Assembly: GCA_045114665.1 (NCBI GenBank)
Contig: JBGUKW010000215.1
Location: forward strand, 1 to 25,073
From: CADAWZ01 sp045114665
GTDB taxonomy: Bacteria; Vulcanimicrobiota; CADAWZ01
Direction of reading: 5' to 3'
Length of the DNA: 25,073 nucleotides
The notes beneath the pieces are model-generated. The model was given only the letters and a program-made list of their open reading frames with translations. It searched no databases and was not told the origin of the DNA. Numbering within the stretch: position 1 is the stretch's first letter; each line of letters begins with the position of its first letter. Position numbers and translations under genes: made by a program. Below, piece by piece: positions 1 through 7,166 of the stretch.

Positions 1-1
1 G

Positions 2-1432
2 AAAAATAAAGTAGATAGAAAAATTTTATTTATTGATGCAAGTAATGAATGTGTAAAAGTAACAAATAACAATATTCTTTCAAGTGAAAATATAGCAAAT
101 ATTGTCAATGTCTATCTAAATAGGATAGAAAAAGAGAATTTTTCCAAATTGGTAGATTATGAGATAGTAAGAGATTTGGATTATAATCTTTCGGTAAGTA
201 CCTATGTAGAATCAAAAGGAGAAGAAGAAAAATTTGATATTGATTCTTTGAATGTTGATATAAAAGAGCTTGATTTGGATATTCAAGATTATGTTGATTC
301 TGTAAATACTTTCACAGATGGAAAATTTGAAGAATTAAAAAAAAAATCCTGTGATGTAGTGGTGGAGTTTGTAAAGTTAGGGGATGTATGCGATTTTAAA
401 TGTGGTGGAGATGTACCAAAAGGAAATTATAGTAAAGAAAAAACAGATAAATATAATATTCCCATTTATAGTAATGGTATAGGAAAAAATGCTCTATATG
501 GCTATACAGATAAGGCAATAATAACTCAAAAATGCGTTACTATTTCGTCAAGAGGTACAATAGGTTATCCTGTTTTAAGAAATGAACCATTTGTTCCCAT
601 TGTTCGTTTAATTTGTTGTTTTCCTATTAAAAATTTAATTTCTGAATATTTTGTTTATGCTATTCAAAAAATAAATTTTGTAATTCCTAAAGGTGGAATT
701 CCTCAATTAACAATTCCAATGTTAAAAGAGTATGAAATCCCACTTCCACCGCTTGAACTCCAAGAAGAAATAGTAAATAATCTCGATGTTTTCACAAATC
801 TAATTTCAAATTTGGAAAAAATAATTACCCTCCGCAAAAAACAATATGCCTATTACAGAGATCAACTATTGACTTTTGGAGAAGATACTCAAATAGTAAA
901 GATAAAAGAAGTTTGTAAACGACAAAAGGGCATAAATATAACTGCTTTTCAAATGAAAGAACTTAACAAAGATAATGGCAAAATTCGTATTTTTGCAGGT
1001 GGAAATACTATTGCAAATGTTAATTATGAAGATATTCCAAATGCAAATATAATTAACATTCCAAGTATTATTGTAAAATCTCGTGGAAAAGTTGATTTTG
1101 AATATTACGACAAACCATTTACTCATAAAAATGAGCTTTGGTCATATTCTCAAAAGTCAGATCAAATTAATTTAAAATTTATTTATTATTACTTGTGTAG
1201 CAATTTAGATTATTTTATAAAGAAAAGTGTCAGAGGGGCAATGCCTCAAATTTCAACACCTGATACAGATGATTTTGAATTTCCACTTCCTCCACTCGAT
1301 ATACAAAAAGAAATCGTGCATTACCTTGACCAATTCACAACTCTAATTTCAAAGTTGGAGAAAAAACTTGAATTGACAAAAAAACAATATGCCTATTACC
1401 GAGATCAACTGCTGAAGTTTGAAAGAAAATAA
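2..1432 (+). CDS. hsdS: Type I restriction-modification: HsdM C-terminus joined in frame to HsdS (5' partial)
   Basis: The frame is open from the left edge, so the gene starts outside the window. Codons up to about 350 read like the C-terminal tail of a type I methyltransferase subunit HsdM (FIDASNE, KLVDYEIVRD, YNLSVSTYV). From about 359 the frame becomes a specificity subunit: VKLGDVCDF opens the first target-recognition domain, the central conserved arm lies near 721-870 (PLPPLELQEEIV, KKQYAYYRDQLL), a second target-recognition domain follows, and the distal arm ends the protein (PLPPLDIQKEIV, KKQYAYYRDQLL). HsdS chooses the DNA sequence that HsdM methylates and HsdR cuts. HsdM and HsdS are usually separate proteins; here a ten-A run at the boundary joins them. 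With nine A the HsdM frame would stop at TAG 357-359, overlapping a GTG (359) that would start a 357-residue HsdS. An ATG at 149 is internal to the HsdM part and is not a real start. HsdR is not in the window. Confidence 0.88.
   Translation, partial: KNKVDRKILFIDASNECVKVTNNNILSSENIANIVNVYLNRIEKENFSKLVDYEIVRDLDYNLSVSTYVESKGEEEKFDIDSLNVDIKELDLDIQDYVDSVNTFTDGKFEELKKKSCDVVVEFVKLGDVCDFKCGGDVPKGNYSKEKTDKYNIPIYSNGIGKNALYGYTDKAIITQKCVTISSRGTIGYPVLRNEPFVPIVRLICCFPIKNLISEYFVYAIQKINFVIPKGGIPQLTIPMLKEYEIPLPPLELQEEIVNNLDVFTNLISNLEKIITLRKKQYAYYRDQLLTFGEDTQIVKIKEVCKRQKGINITAFQMKELNKDNGKIRIFAGGNTIANVNYEDIPNANIINIPSIIVKSRGKVDFEYYDKPFTHKNELWSYSQKSDQINLKFIYYYLCSNLDYFIKKSVRGAMPQISTPDTDDFEFPLPPLDIQKEIVHYLDQFTTLISKLEKKLELTKKQYAYYRDQLLKFERK
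337..346 (+). other. A10 homopolymer at the HsdM/HsdS boundary
   Basis: Ten consecutive A encode part of the LKKK stretch between the HsdM-like and HsdS-like parts. Reading with one A fewer gives an HsdM ending LKKNPVM and a TAG at 357-359. That stop shares its G with a GTG that begins the HsdS frame, which is the usual overlapping arrangement of a coupled gene pair. With one A more, translation stops a few codons later at a TGA. The run could be a replication- or transcription-slippage site, or a sequencing length error. Confidence 0.75.
842..1410 (+). repeat. Direct repeats in the two HsdS conserved arms
   Basis: A 26-bp segment at 842-867 recurs at 1385-1410 with a single mismatch. Both encode QYAYYRDQL at the end of an HsdS conserved helix. 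Such repeats are typical of HsdS, where the two halves are related by duplication, and they can support recombination that exchanges or removes a target-recognition domain. Confidence 0.8.
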
Positions 1433-1446
1433 AGAGTTCGCCTCTA

Positions 1447-1785
1447 TTTAGCAAGTAAACAAAGTTTTGGGGTATAATAAAGGGAACGATTTCAATTTTC
1501 TATAGTAGTTTCTATAAAAAATGCAATTAGAAAAAGAATGGTTGTTTTTAGAAGTTAAACATAAACTTTGGGGTAAAATTGTTTAGTGAGTCTTATTATA
1601 GCCCAAAACTAAAACTTGCAATTAGGTCATAAGTAGAAAGAAATATAAAAAAGTAGAAGTAAACAAGATAAATGTTGCTTTGTTATGAAAAAGCGAACGA
1701 CATCAGTTTTATCTTGAAATAAGATATTATTTCAAGGCAAAACTGCCCAAAAGTGAGCGGTTCATAACAAAGTAACATTCGGCAG
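1447..1785 (+). ncRNA. Putative two-domain structured RNA, copy 1
   Basis: This is a gene-free stretch between the convergent hsdS and Rpn genes. Domain 1 closes with 1463-1480 pairing to 1593-1610 (18 positions, one G-G mismatch). It contains GAACGATTTCA (1484-1494), an inner stem CAATTTT/AAAATTG (1493-1499 with 1575-1581), then AGTGAG (1585-1590). Domain 2 closes with 1671-1689 pairing to 1761-1779 (19 bp, one G-U). It contains GAACGACATCA (1695-1705), CAGTTTT/AAAACTG (1704-1710 with 1739-1745), a perfect 10-bp hairpin with a GATA loop (1713-1736), AGTGAG (1752-1757) and finally GGCAG (1781-1785). The linker carries GTCATAAGTAGAAAGA (1626-1641). The same architecture recurs at 5914-6278. 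The plus strand is inferred because the irregular pairs are G-U in this sense. No promoter or host family was recognised. It could instead be a repeat element that acts as DNA. Confidence 0.6.
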
Positions 1786-1858
1786 AAAACAAAAAAATTG
1801 TACAAAACTAAAAACTATAAATAGTCTCTAAAAAATAAAAGAAGAGCAGAAAATAGAC

Positions 1859-1898
1859 AAAAAAAGCCCCTTTCCTTGTTTGCAATCAAGGAAAGGGG
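1859..1898 (-). terminator. Rho-independent terminator of the Rpn genes
   Basis: A perfect 12-bp stem, CCCCTTTCCTTG (1867-1878) with its complement at 1887-1898, encloses an 8-nt loop. On the minus strand it is followed by one C and seven T (complement of 1859-1865). It lies 13 bp beyond the stop of the minus-strand Rpn fragment and so ends transcription coming from the right. Confidence 0.9.
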
Positions 1899-1910
1899 AT
1901 GGGGGATAAG

Positions 1911-2141
1911 TTAAAAACTTTTAGCTTCAGCACTTAATTCACGAACTTTAACAATAACATCTTTTACTTCTGGAATTTTTGTTGACATTTCTAAAGCCAT
2001 AAGATCCTCCTTTTTTTCTGCGTTTATCAAATTTAGCCAATCTTCCATTGGTTTGCCTTTTTGAGATTTTTTGAGTTTTCTAAGTTCAAAAAAATAAATT
2101 GAAAAGTTGTCTGTCAAAAGTTCTTTTCTTTCTTTTTCCAA
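1911..2141 (-). pseudogene. Decayed Rpn-family (PD-(D/E)XK) C-terminal fragment
   Basis: The 76-residue reading frame opens at a TTG with an in-frame stop four codons upstream. It reads ELLTDNFSIYFFELRKLKK, then PMEDWLNLINAEKKEDL, then PEVKDVIVKVRELSAEAK. That is the pattern of the C-terminal half of Rpn/PDDEXK 'transposase-like' nucleases (tDkleihFlELpKl, W..fl, A...L..LS...). The nuclease core is missing. A second short frame starting at ATG 2205 (MSNNITKINDYIFDYCE) runs into the same region in another phase and might be the remains of the N-terminus. This would fit a gene that lost its middle and also shifted frame, lying directly downstream of the intact relative at 2216-3121. The fragment is probably not functional. 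Confidence 0.65.
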
Positions 2142-2215
2142 TGTTTGTTAATGATTCACAATAATCAAAAATATAATCATTAATTTTAGTTATGTTATTA
2201 GACATTGTCACATTT

Positions 2216-3121
2216 TTAAGGCATAGAGGTTGCCATTTGTGCAGAGATTGTCTGAACTTCATTTAATGGTAAATTTAAATTTTCTGCAATTTCTTCGAGT
2301 GTGTAAATTCCTTTTTTTATCATTCTTTTTGCAGTTTCTAAAAGAGCCTTAGCAATTCCAATTTTTTCGCCCTCAACTCTTCCAATCTTTTCGCCCTCAA
2401 TTCTTCCCTCTGCTCTTGCTTCTTCTTCAATTTGCATTAAATGTAAATCATATTGCATATATGCTCCCCTCTCTTTCTCATCTTGTTTTATTTCATTAAT
2501 TTTGCTTTTAAGTTCATTTACAAATGGATTATCTGTTATATTGCCATCAATATATTTTAACAATGCCAAAAAATCTTCACTTAAATTTTCTTTGTTTTCA
2601 CTTTTTGTCGTTATAAAAATTTTTCTAACATCATCTTTAAGTTCTATAGATTTATCTTCTTCACAAAAATTTTTGAAAGTATATATTGTTCGTTCATTCT
2701 TGAAAATTTCAAACGGACATATAAAAACTATAAATAACTTATTGAGGTCTTTATATTTTTGCCCAGCTTTTAACAAATAAGAATCAATCATAGCTTCATA
2801 ATAGCGAAATCTTTTTGCAAATTCTTCTTCATCTAAAGAAGTAACTTGCATTTCAATATTATAAACAACTCCATCTTCATCTTTTAAATATACATCAAGA
2901 CGAATCCCCTTACTATCATAAAGTTCTTTTACCACTTCTTCTGTTTTAATATAAACAATATCTTTTATATTGAGTCCTAAAATAATCTGCACAAATTTAA
3001 TGCAAATATTTTTTTCAGTCATTATTTTTTTGAAGAGATAATCGTCTTGTATTGTTAACTCTTCAAGAGTTTTTCTTTTCCTTACTGTCTTTTGTTCTGT
3101 AGATTTTGAATTGAAGGTCAT
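2216..3121 (-). CDS. Rpn-family PD-(D/E)XK nuclease / transposase-like protein
   Basis: This 301-residue protein belongs to the Rpn (recombination-promoting nuclease) / PDDEXK transposase-like family. An N-terminal LTIQDDYLFKKIM motif (residues 22-34) is followed by the nuclease core: RLDVYL with Asp76, then NIEMQV with Glu90 and Gln92, the E-x-Q form of the catalytic motif common in this family. Residues around 225-260 are a charged helix with an EGRIEGEKIGRVEGEKIG repeat, and the end (MIKKGIYTLEEIAENLNLP) is the small helical tail typical of these proteins. Family members cut DNA and are linked to recA-independent recombination and sometimes phage resistance; the role here is inferred only. 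ATG is preceded by AAGGA. A good promoter lies just upstream and the terminator beyond the next fragment serves both. Confidence 0.85.
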   Translation of the reverse strand: MTFNSKSTEQKTVRKRKTLEELTIQDDYLFKKIMTEKNICIKFVQIILGLNIKDIVYIKTEEVVKELYDSKGIRLDVYLKDEDGVVYNIEMQVTSLDEEEFAKRFRYYEAMIDSYLLKAGQKYKDLNKLFIVFICPFEIFKNERTIYTFKNFCEEDKSIELKDDVRKIFITTKSENKENLSEDFLALLKYIDGNITDNPFVNELKSKINEIKQDEKERGAYMQYDLHLMQIEEEARAEGRIEGEKIGRVEGEKIGIAKALLETAKRMIKKGIYTLEEIAENLNLPLNEVQTISAQMATSMP

Positions 3122-3142
3122 AAAATCTTTTCCTTTATAAAT

Positions 3143-3171
3143 ATTATAACAAAAATATAAAAATAAAACAA
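3143..3171 (-). promoter_or_regulatory. Sigma-70-type promoter of the Rpn gene
   Basis: On the minus strand TTGTTT (3171-3166) is separated by 17 bp from a perfect TATAAT (3148-3143). The site lies about 20 bp before the Rpn start codon with its AAGGA ribosome-binding site. The surroundings are almost pure A/T, so chance matches are likely, but spacing and position are right. Confidence 0.5.
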
Positions 3172-3279
3172 TAATTTTTATGTTTATAATTTTATTGTAT
3201 TTGCCAAATATTACAATTTATGCTTAAATATTATTAAAAAAAATCATTTTTTGTTAATTTTTTATTAAGTCGTCTATAA

Positions 3280-3323
3280 AAAAATCCTATTATTTCCATA
3301 TATATGGAAATAATAGGATTTTT
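3280..3323 (-). terminator. Terminator downstream of the VIT-vWA gene
   Basis: A fully self-complementary 44-bp sequence centred between 3301 and 3302 pairs AAAAATCCTATTATTTCC with its complement around a short ATAT loop. It begins 12 bp after the VIT-vWA stop codon. On the minus strand the arm ends in a T run, so it should terminate that gene; by symmetry it could also stop plus-strand transcription. Confidence 0.85.
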
Positions 3324-3334
3324 GTTAGTGTATT

Positions 3335-5815
3335 TTATGCTAATTCGATTTTGTCAACTGATGAATTTTCAGAAATTACTATCAAATTCAAAAGTGCTAT
3401 TTGATTTACCTCAAGTTCAATAGTTACTTCTTGTTCGCCTTTTTCAACAACATTGAAAGTATCATTTTCTTCAATCAATTTCAAAGTATCTTCTGGAATA
3501 GTGAGGAATTTTATTCTCACTTTTATTTTTCCATTTTTGTCAATGACTTTTTTCTTGACAACCTTTTTTATCTCGTCTTTCAATGCTTCGAGATTGTATT
3601 TGTCTTTTTCCTCAGCCTCATTTATTTTTTCAAAAAGAGCCTTTAGGTATTTGTCAAATTTCTTCTCGTCATATTCGAATTTTGTCTCTTCAGGTGTTGG
3701 TTCTTCGCAAATTTCCATTGGTTCATCAACACAACAAATATCTTCATCTGGACAACAGCAACCATCTTCTTCTGGTTCAACACAGCAATCAGCCAAAGGT
3801 TCTGGCATTCGAGCACAACATTCTGAAACTTGTGGTTGGAACATTTTCATAGCCATTCCCATTATTCCGCCCAACATACCATTTCCTCTAGCTGGCATTG
3901 GAGCTGCTAAACCACACATCATTTGTTGCATTGGTGGTGGTCCCCCATATCCTCTCGACATTCTCTCTTCTACTTGAGGTTCAAAACCTTGTCTACTTAC
4001 ACCACTTGGGAATTCAGAAGGAACTTCTTTATGTTCGAGTTTTCCATCTTCATTTACAACTTTGTCCTCTACAGCAACAAAAGAGGTGTATAGGGTGGCA
4101 AGTCCAAAATCAAGTCCCAATTTTATTATTGTTTGTTTTATTTTGTCATCATCTCTATTTCTGCCTCTGAAGTTGTCTCTATCGCTGTAATATTCGATTT
4201 TTCTTCTTGCCCAGAGATATGGAAGGCTTTCATATTTTGAATCTTCTTCTGTAGCGAGTACAAATTCGATTTTCTTTTTGATTGTTTCTCCTGCGACATT
4301 TCCTGTAACTGTTACAGAACCTTTTCCACCTTTTTTATAAGTTCCAATGAGTATAAGAGGCTTATTGCTATATAGATCAGGAAGATTTTTAGGATATATT
4401 TCAGATATTTTGTCACCAGACCAATTCAATTCGATATTTGTCATCAATGGGCAGTCTATTTTTTTGAAAAATGCGTCTGCAACTTTTTGCATATTTTCGT
4501 TTTCTGTATCTCTGGACCTATATGTAACTGTTATTATTTCAGAGTCTCCTCTTCCAGCTTCAGCCATTTTTGTTATGAGATATCTATTGACTGAATCTCC
4601 TGTTCCGAAAGAAAATACCCTTGTATTTTTTTTGCATTTTTGATCTATTGCTTTTATTATTTCATCTTCATTTCCAACATAACCATCTGTCATAATAGTT
4701 ATGATTCTAAGTCTATCTTTGTCTTCTTTTGCTTTTAATGCTGCAAGAATAGGAGGCATCATCTCTGTGCCACCGCCTCCATTGTGCTTTTTCATAAATT
4801 CTCTTGCAAGTTCTCTATTTTTTTCATCAGCAGGCATTGATTTTTTGAACAAAAATTCAGGGACACTTGAGAAACATATTATGTTAAATGTATCGTTAGC
4901 ATGCATTTTATCTATACAGAGATACATTGCTTTTTTGCATGCTTCAAGTGGAGCTCCCATCTGAGAACCTGAAGTATCAACGACAAATATCATTTCTTTT
5001 GGAATGATTTTAAAGTTTTCTGGTCTTGCAGGTGGCTGAATAATGAGTGAGGCAAATCCACCTTTATCCTTTATTTTTGTTGAAATCAAGCCTTCTTCTA
5101 TTGTTTCACTTCCGAGGCGATATTTCAATATGAAATCTTTATTTGGAATGGAATCATGCTCGGCTAATTTTATTATGTTGGTAGTATCTGATACTTTTTC
5201 AATATTTATTTCATGTAATTCAGATTGTACTTCTTCAATATTTATTGGAGAATTTATTTCAACAGAAACTGAAATATCATGTCCTGCTCTTTTTCCTTCT
5301 TCAAGATATACAGGATTTATATTTCCTTCTTTTCCTTCTTGTGATTTTGGAATATAACGAGGACCAACAGTCATTGGAAAAACATATTCATAAATACCTT
5401 CTTCGTATTTTATGTCTTCAACATATTTTATCAAAATTTTGATCTCATCACCTGGCATGATGTTTCCGACATGTTGAACAAAAATATTGGGTCTTTCTTC
5501 GTCAAGTAGAGAAGCTCTTTTGCCTTCTTGGATAGCCTTGTTATATATAGCCTTTGCCTCTTCTTTTTCTTTGACAATTCCTCTTATTGTCTTATCTCCT
5601 ATTTTCATCAACATTTCAAAAACAGCAGATTTTTCAGGAAGTGGAAAAATATATTCAGCTTCAATAGGTGTATCCATTGGATTGGTGAAAATTTGTGTAA
5701 CTTCTGTAATTCCAATGAAACCAGAAATTGTGGCTTTTACATCTGTATGCTTTAATGGACATACATTTTCTCCTTCACTTGATACGATTCTGAGAACGCC
5801 CTCGGTTACTTTCAT
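3335..5815 (-). CDS. VIT and von Willebrand A domain protein with Cys-rich patch
   Basis: This 826-residue protein begins directly with a VIT (vault/inter-alpha-trypsin) domain at about 1-135: FIGITEVTQIFTNPMDTPIEAEYIFPLP, split here by residues 33-42 and 43-60, and later GNIMPGDEI. A von Willebrand A domain follows at about 273-450 with a complete MIDAS metal site: Asp280-Thr-Ser-Gly-Ser, Thr350 and Asp377 in MTDGYVG. The family signature LYTSFVAVE lies near 575-583. Residues 620-660 are Gly/Met/Pro-rich. Residues 666-703 hold ten cysteines, several as CC or CCC. The C-terminal 110 residues are charged and mixed alpha/beta. No signal peptide is visible. A strong GGGAGGA precedes ATG. VIT-vWA proteins are thought to mediate metal-dependent protein contacts; the partner is unknown. 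The gene stands alone between terminators and the RNA-like element. Confidence 0.88.
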   Translation of the reverse strand: MKVTEGVLRIVSSEGENVCPLKHTDVKATISGFIGITEVTQIFTNPMDTPIEAEYIFPLPEKSAVFEMLMKIGDKTIRGIVKEKEEAKAIYNKAIQEGKRASLLDEERPNIFVQHVGNIMPGDEIKILIKYVEDIKYEEGIYEYVFPMTVGPRYIPKSQEGKEGNINPVYLEEGKRAGHDISVSVEINSPINIEEVQSELHEINIEKVSDTTNIIKLAEHDSIPNKDFILKYRLGSETIEEGLISTKIKDKGGFASLIIQPPARPENFKIIPKEMIFVVDTSGSQMGAPLEACKKAMYLCIDKMHANDTFNIICFSSVPEFLFKKSMPADEKNRELAREFMKKHNGGGGTEMMPPILAALKAKEDKDRLRIITIMTDGYVGNEDEIIKAIDQKCKKNTRVFSFGTGDSVNRYLITKMAEAGRGDSEIITVTYRSRDTENENMQKVADAFFKKIDCPLMTNIELNWSGDKISEIYPKNLPDLYSNKPLILIGTYKKGGKGSVTVTGNVAGETIKKKIEFVLATEEDSKYESLPYLWARRKIEYYSDRDNFRGRNRDDDKIKQTIIKLGLDFGLATLYTSFVAVEDKVVNEDGKLEHKEVPSEFPSGVSRQGFEPQVEERMSRGYGGPPPMQQMMCGLAAPMPARGNGMLGGIMGMAMKMFQPQVSECCARMPEPLADCCVEPEEDGCCCPDEDICCVDEPMEICEEPTPEETKFEYDEKKFDKYLKALFEKINEAEEKDKYNLEALKDEIKKVVKKKVIDKNGKIKVRIKFLTIPEDTLKLIEENDTFNVVEKGEQEVTIELEVNQIALLNLIVISENSSVDKIELA

Positions 5816-5913
5816 GAAATATTCCTCCCATTTTATTTTGTCTCTTTGTCCCGTCTTTCACAAGGTCAAAGTCGATTTTCACATTTTTTTTAAAGCGTTT
5901 GCAAAATTGCACT

Positions 5914-6278
5914 TTTAGCCAATTCAACAATTTTTTGGAGTGTAAGATAGTGAACGACATCATTTTTTCTATTAGTAGAAACTAAACAGAAAGCTCTTAC
6001 TTAAAATATTTTCTATGTTGAATAAAATTTAGAAAGATAAAATTAGAAAGATAAAATTAGAAAGATAAAAAGAGAAAAATGTTTAAAGTGAACATCTTAC
6101 ACCTAAAAAGTAAAATAAACAGTTTCGTCATAAGTAGAAAGATATAATAGTATAAACTTTGTAAATGTTATTTTTGTTTTGAAAAACAGAACGACATCAT
6201 TTTTTATATTTAAATAATTTCTTATTTAAATATAAAAATTTTAGAGTGAGATTTTTATAACAAAATAACATTAGGCAG
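5914..6278 (+). ncRNA. Putative two-domain structured RNA, copy 2
   Basis: This element fills most of the gene-free gap 5816-6363. Domain 1 closes with GTGTAAGAT (5940-5948) pairing to ATCTTACAC (6094-6102). It contains GAACGACATCA (5952-5962), CATTTTT/AAAAATG (5961-5967 with 6075-6081) and AGTGAA (6087-6092). Domain 2 closes with 6164-6178 pairing to 6259-6272 (one bulged T), extended past one mismatch to 6185/6252. It contains GAACGACATCA (6189-6199), a perfect 17-bp hairpin with a TTTC loop (6201-6238), AGTGAG (6245-6250) and GGCAG (6274-6278). The linker repeats GTCATAAGTAGAAAGA (6127-6142). Compared with copy 1, stem pairs change together: 1474/1599 A-U becomes 5942/6100 G-C, 1478/1595 U-A becomes G-C, 1480/1593 A-U becomes U-A, and 1678/1772 C-G becomes 6171/6265 U-A. 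Both flanking genes lie on the other strand. Nothing else is recognised at 5816-5913 or 6279-6363. Confidence 0.6.
6029..6070 (+). repeat. Three tandem copies of a 14-bp unit
   Basis: TTAGAAAGATAAAA occurs three times without any change at 6029-6042, 6043-6056 and 6057-6070. The array lies inside the variable inner part of domain 1 of the RNA-like element, where the other copy has unrelated sequence. It looks like a slippage-prone insert in a length-tolerant loop. Confidence 0.9.
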
Positions 6279-6363
6279 TTAATCTAAAAAGTCGTATAGT
6301 AGAAAAAATACAATTTAAATTTCTAAAAAGCAAATTCGCACTAATTTTAAAAATCCTGACCTT

Positions 6364-7164
6364 TTACTTTGTAGTTATTTCCAACGATATTATTTCAGGC
6401 CTATTAAATAAACGCTGTGGAAATCTACTTGGTCCCAATCCTCTACTTACAATTAAAGTCGAATTATTTTTTTTGTGAATACCTCTGTAATATTTAGGAA
6501 ATATTCCCTGACCTGGTGCATATAATCCACCAACAAAAGGAAATATAAATTGACCACCATGGGCATGACCTGAAAACATCAAATCAATATTAAATTTACA
6601 ATAATATTCAAAAAATTCAGGATAATGACATAGTAGTATTTTTAAGTCATTTTCTTTTTCAAAATTTTTTAATAAGGGTAGAGTATTTTGCTTTAATCCC
6701 TCTTCTAATCCTAAAATAGATATTTTTGAGTTATTGATTTCTAATTTTTCTATTCTATTTTGAAGCACATTTATTTTATTTTTTGACAGCTCTGTTAAAA
6801 GATTTTCTACTCTTTTTCCACCGTCGAATTCATGATTTCCATTTATATAAAATATGGGTACTATTTTATTTAGTGAAGATAAAAGATTTATTCCTACATA
6901 GTCTGTTTTACCTTTTGATCTTCCATTTGTCAGATCACCTGTGTAAAGGATAAAATCAGGCTTTTCATTTTTGATTTTTTCTATTAGTTTTTCATTATTT
7001 TTTCCAAATGATTTGCCATGCAGATCTGAGATATGAACAATATTGATATTTTCTTTTATCTTTTCAGATTCAAATTTTAGTTTTGTTATTGTAAGTGTGT
7101 TATTTTCTAAATATAGAAATATTGCAATTGAGATAAATATTAAAAAGTAAAATATTGAATGCAT
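6364..7164 (-). CDS. Membrane-anchored calcineurin-like metallophosphoesterase (YkuE/YaeI type)
   Basis: This 266-residue protein has one N-terminal hydrophobic segment (residues 3-19) and then a metallophosphoesterase domain with every metal-site motif: SDLHG (Asp47, His49), GDLT (Asp77), GNHEF (Asn110, His111), CHYP (His180) and GHAHGG (His200, His202). The layout and length match YkuE/YaeI-type enzymes, and the related LpxG, which hydrolyses UDP-2,3-diacylglucosamine in lipid A synthesis in some bacteria. Which phosphoester is cut here cannot be read from sequence. The domain probably sits at the membrane; its side is not certain. It is the last gene of the PAC2-mltG operon, two bases after the preceding stop, with no clear ribosome-binding site, so translation is probably coupled. 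Confidence 0.88.
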   Translation of the reverse strand: MHSIFYFLIFISIAIFLYLENNTLTITKLKFESEKIKENINIVHISDLHGKSFGKNNEKLIEKIKNEKPDFILYTGDLTNGRSKGKTDYVGINLLSSLNKIVPIFYINGNHEFDGGKRVENLLTELSKNKINVLQNRIEKLEINNSKISILGLEEGLKQNTLPLLKNFEKENDLKILLCHYPEFFEYYCKFNIDLMFSGHAHGGQFIFPFVGGLYAPGQGIFPKYYRGIHKKNNSTLIVSRGLGPSRFPQRLFNRPEIISLEITTK

Positions 7165-7166
7165 GA

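Noticed and set aside
1473..1478. TATAAT as a promoter -10 box after hsdS
   Set aside because: It lies within the closing stem of the RNA-like element, pairs with 1595-1600, and is not conserved at the same place in copy 2 (TGTAAG).
1447..1785. Retron msr-msd, integron attC site or IS200/IS605 end
   Set aside because: No reverse transcriptase, integrase or TnpA/TnpB gene is nearby, the attC core GTTRRRY layout is not seen, and two similar nested domains per unit do not match a retron.
3401..5918. Several plus-strand open frames of 65 to 174 codons opposite the VIT-vWA gene
   Set aside because: They lie antisense to a gene with clear domains, lack ribosome-binding sites and have no recognisable protein features.
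5775..5963. Minus-strand 62-codon frame upstream of and overlapping the VIT-vWA start
   Set aside because: It overlaps the ribosome-binding site and start of the VIT-vWA gene in another frame and runs into the RNA-like element; no family features.
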